64,000 nt of DNA from Hydractinia symbiolongicarpus. Taxonomy: Eukaryota > Cnidaria > Hydrozoa > Anthoathecata > Hydractiniidae. The stretch's first letter is position 1. Each line of letters starts with the position of its first letter. Below are positions 61,101 through 64,000 of this stretch, piece after piece. The notes under the pieces were generated by a model. The model was given only the letters and a program-made list of their open reading frames with translations. It was not told the DNA's origin and searched no databases. The stretch spans positions 4,280,001 to 4,344,000 of the forward strand of contig NC_079880.1 in the NCBI RefSeq assembly GCF_029227915.1, given 5' to 3'. Both the position numbers and the translations under genes were made by a program.

Positions 61101-64000
61101 CGATTTCCCGTAAATCCCGGCTTGACCCGTATAGTCAAAAGTATACAAAGAAAGTACCCAGAAAGTAAACTCATTTCCCGAACGATTTTTTAAATTATTT
61201 TTTCACCACTAAAACGCATGAGAATTGTAGTTTTCAGAAATGTTTTCATTTTTGATGAGACGCTGATAAAAAGCAGTTTAATCGCCGGCAAACGAAAACC
61301 TGCGATTTCCCTAAATCCCGGACTTGGCCCGTATAGTCAAAAGTATACAAAGAAAGTACCCAGGGAGTAAACTCATTTCCAGAACGATTTTTTAAATTAT
61401 TTTTTCACCACTAAAACGCATAAGACTTGTAGTTTTTAAAAATGTTTTCATTTTTGATGAGACGCTGAATAAAAGCAGTTTAATCGCCGGCAAACGAAAA
61501 CCTGCGATTTCCCGTAAATCCCGGACTCGGCCCGTATAGTCAAAAGTATACAAAGAAAGTACCCAGGGAGTAAACTCATTTCCAGAACGATTTTTTAAAT
61601 TATTTTTTCACCACTAAAACGCATGAGACTTGTAGTTTTCAAAAATGTTTTCATTTATGATGAGACGCTGAATAAATGTAGTTTAATCGCCGGCAAACGA
61701 TAACCCGCGATTTCCCATAAATCCCGGGCTTGGCCCGTATAGTCAAAAGTATACAAAGAAAGTACCCAGGGAGTAAACTCATTTCCCGAACGATTTTTTA
61801 AATCACTTTTTCACCACTAAAACGCATGAGACCAGTAGTTTTTAAAAATGTTTTCATTTTTGATGAGACGCTGAATAAAAGAAGTTTAATCGCCGGCAAA
61901 CGAAAACCTGCGATTTCCTGTAAATCCTGGACTCGGCCCGTATAGTCAAAAGTATACAAAGAAAGTACCCAGGGAGTAAACTCATTTCCCAAACGATTTT
62001 TTAAATTATTATTTCACCACTAAAACGCATGAGGCTTGTAGTTTTCAAGAATGTTTTCATTTTTGATGAGACGCTGAATAAAAGAAGTTTAATCGCCGCC
62101 AAACTAAAACCCGCGATTTCCCGTAAATCCCGGCTTGGCCCGTATAGTCAAAAGTATACAAAGAAAGTACCCAGGAAGTAAACTCATTTCCCGAACGATT
62201 TTTTAAATTATTTTTTCACCACTAAAACGCATGAGAATTGTAGTTTTCAAAAATGTTTTCATTTTTGATGAGACGCTGATAAAAAGCAGTTTAATCGCCG
62301 GCAAACGAAAACCTGCGATTTCCCTAAATCCCGGACTCGGCCCTTATAGTCAAAAGTATACAAAGAAAGTACCCAGGGAGTACACTCATTTCCAGAACGA
62401 TTTTTTAAATTATTTTTTCACCACTAAAACGCATGAAGCTTGTAGTTTTCAAGAATGTTTTCATTTTTGATGAGACGCTGAATAAAAGAAGTTTAATCGC
62501 CGCCAAACTAAAACCCGCGATTTCCCGTAAATCCCGGCTTGGCCCGTATAGTCAAAAGTATACAAAGAAAGTACCCAGGAAGTAAACTCATTTCCCGAAC
62601 GATTTTTTAAATTATTTTTTCACCACTAAAACGCATGAGAATTGTAGTTTTCAAAAATGTTTTCATTTTTGATGAGACGCTGAAAAAAAGCAGTTTAATC
62701 GCCGGCAAACGAAAACCTGCGATTTCTCTAAATCCCGGACTCGGCCCGTATAGTCAAAAGTATACAAAGAAAGTACCCAGGGAGTAAACTCATTTCCCGA
62801 ACGATTTTTTAAATTATTTTTTCACCACTAAAACGCATGAGAATTGTAGTTTTCAAAAATGTTTTCATTTTTGATGAGACGCTGAAAAAAAGCAGTTTAA
62901 TCGCCGGCAAACGAAAACCTGCGATTTCTCTAAATCCCGGACTCGGCCCGTATAGTCAAAAGTATACAAAGAAAGTACCCAGGGAGTAAACTCATTTCCC
63001 GAACGATTTTTTAAATTATTTTTTCACCACTAAAACGCATGAGAATTGTAGTTTTCAAAAATGTTTTCATTTTTGATGAGACGCTGATAAAAAGCAGTTT
63101 AATCGCCGGCAAACGAAAACCTGCGATTTCCCTAAATCCCGGACTTGGCCCGTATAGTCAAAAGTATACAAAGAAAGTACCCAGGGAGTAAACTCATTTC
63201 CAGAACGATTTTTTAAATTATTTTTTCACCACTAAAACGCATAAGATTTGTAGTTTTTAAAAATGTTTTCATTTTTGATGAGACGCTGAATAAAAGCAGT
63301 TTAATCGCCGGCAAACGAAAACCTGCGATTTCCCGTAAATCCCGGACTCGGCCCGTATAGTCAAAAGTATACAAAGAAAGTACCCAGGGAGTAAACTCAT
63401 TTCCAGAACGATTTTTTAAATTATTTTTTCACCACTAAAACGCATGAGACTTGTAGTTTTCAAAAATGTTTTCATTTTTGATGAGACGCTGAATAAAAGA
63501 AGTTTAATCGCCAGCAAACGAAAACCCGCGATTTCCCGTAAATCCCGGCTTGGCCCGTATAGTCAAAAGTATACAAAGAAAGTACCCTGGGAGTAAACTC
63601 ATTTCCCAAACGATTTTTTAAATTATTTTTTCACCACTAAAACGCATGAGACTTGTAGTTTTGAACAATGTTTTCATTTATGATGAGACGCTGAATAAAT
63701 GTAGTTTAATCGCCGGCAAACGAAAACCCGCGATTTCCCATAAATCCCGGGCTTGGCCCGTATAGTCAAAAGTATACAAAGAAAGTACCCAGGGAGTAAA
63801 CTCATTTCCCGAACGATTTTTTAAATCACTTTTTCACCACTAAAACGCATGAGACCTGTAGTTTTTAAAAATGTTTTCATTTTTGATGAGACGCTGAATA
63901 AAAGAAGTTTAATCGCCGGCAAACGAAAACCTGCGATTTCCTGTAAATCCTGGACTCGGCCCGTATAGTCAAAAGTATACAAAGAAAGTACCCAGGGAGT
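58190..64000 (+). repeat. Right-end mosaic of the same modules
   Basis: The segment 57,786-58,785 recurs at 63,001-64,000 (offset 5215; for example ttaaatcact at 58,606/63,821), so a further large unit probably continues past the window. Between them are gatatcccgtaaatcccggc monomers (59,735 and 59,937, a single-monomer duplication), gccgccaaactaaaacccg with ggcttgacccg, gagaattg with gctgataaaaagcag, and gaacaatg or caacaatg with catttatgatgag. A pair at 62,610-63,010 (gagaattg, gaaaaaaagcag, tttctctaaatcc) is a fresh single-monomer duplication. Confidence 0.75.
60015..61258 (+). repeat. 763-bp offset repeat holding the last 155-bp monomer
   Basis: tcaacaatg is at 60,066 and 60,829, and gacccgtata with gccgccaaac at 60,361 and 61,124, 763 apart. 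Unit 1 (60,015-60,777) contains the 155-bp monomer at 60,605. Unit 2 matches only to about 61,258, where gctgataaaaagcag replaces gctgaataaaagcag. The monomers around it differ from those in the 30-38 kb tetramers, so this is an independent duplication of the same length. Confidence 0.75.

Larger units (their letters stand above)
1..64000 (+). repeat. Satellite DNA array, 202-203 bp monomer, about 315-320 tandem copies
   Basis: Every line of the window is the same head-to-tail monomer. Phased from gtaaactcat, starts recur every 202 or 203 bases (for example 4749 to 4952 is 203; 31407 to 31609 is 202). The one-base difference usually lies in cccgggctt versus cccggctt. Near-invariant stretches are caccactaaaacgca, gatgagacgctga and tatacaaagaaagtac. 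Almost all monomers are in the same orientation. No unique DNA or transposon interrupts the array, and no stretch of 300 bases lacks the repeat. This is the architecture of eukaryotic heterochromatic satellite DNA. The family is not recognised, and the chromosomal position (centromeric, pericentromeric or subtelomeric) cannot be told from sequence alone. Confidence 0.97.

Noticed and set aside
229-62470. Recurrent short open reading frames: 64-aa and 101-aa frames on the minus strand, and 65-aa, 78-aa and 82-aa frames on the plus strand
   Set aside because: They recur because the monomer recurs. Monomer length (202 or 203) is not a multiple of three, so no frame passes through the array; one-base indels and stop codons are freely accepted; overlapping frames exist on both strands of the same DNA; no domain or signal is recognisable.
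1-64000. CRISPR array or plasmid iterons
   Set aside because: There is no alternation of constant repeats and unique spacers; the full 203 bp repeats. No replication or cas gene is nearby, and the scale is far beyond iteron clusters.
1-64000. Telomeric repeats or a chromosome end
   Set aside because: No run of TTAGG, TTAGGG or TTTAGGG type repeats was seen on either strand; aaaaccc occurs only once per monomer within gaaaacccgcg.

Overview
The whole 64 kb window is one uninterrupted block of satellite DNA. A single monomer of 202-203 bp is repeated head to tail about 315-320 times from the first base to the last. I see no gene, RNA gene, transposon, CRISPR array, telomere repeat or unique sequence. 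All short open reading frames on either strand are by-products of the monomer. This points to a eukaryotic genome assembled through a centromeric, pericentromeric or subtelomeric heterochromatic array. I do not recognise the monomer, so I name neither species nor satellite family. The reference monomer is about 38% GC and carries 12 CpG, against about 7 expected from base composition. That argues against long-term methylation-driven CpG decay and fits an invertebrate-like or unmethylated array better than vertebrate or plant heterochromatin (inference).

Monomer anatomy, counted from the start gtaaactcat: a T-rich phased-tract zone (about 20-45); a 9-bp dyad with a 4-nt loop (70-91); four CCCG motifs at 135, 145, 154 and 165, about one helical turn apart; a 5-bp dyad with a 3-nt loop (156-168); and a 5-bp dyad with an 8-nt loop (168-185). 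Monomers fall into recognisable classes. They differ by tccagaacg, tcaagaacg or tcccgaacg near position 10, cataagac or catgagac near 54-60, tttttaaaaatg or ttttcaaaaatg near 66-78, and gaataaaag, cttaatgaaag, gaaaaaaag or gataaaaag near 101. Two deletion-derived short forms also occur, of 155 and 157 bp.

Layout. 1-2.5 kb: the most heterogeneous monomers, with the only inverted segment found (665-753), which makes a large fold-back palindrome. 2.5-12.45 kb: local dimer, trimer and pentamer higher-order repeats (405, 607/608 and 1013 bp). 12.45-16.6 kb: a segment copied again at 24.05-28.4 kb, 11.6-11.8 kb away. 16.6-24 kb: a 1215-bp six-monomer duplication, a 765-bp unit carrying the 157-bp monomer, and a third copy of part of the 12.45-16.6 kb block. 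28-36 kb: 1214-, 809- and 763-bp tandem units. 36.6-58.2 kb: nested young duplications, with tandem units of 1824 bp (40.70-44.35 kb), 3799 bp (42.26-49.86 kb) and 5934 bp (about 46.7-58.2 kb; the second copy is 404 bp shorter). 58.2-64 kb: a mosaic of the same modules. The last 1 kb matches 57.8-58.8 kb.

Nothing here encodes a pathway. The content is structural and evolutionary: a satellite evolving by unequal exchange at several nested scales, with deletion-tagged monomers and chimeric junction monomers that let the order of events be read. Any centromere or chromatin role is inference. All repeat distances come from reading coordinates by eye; percent identities were not computed.
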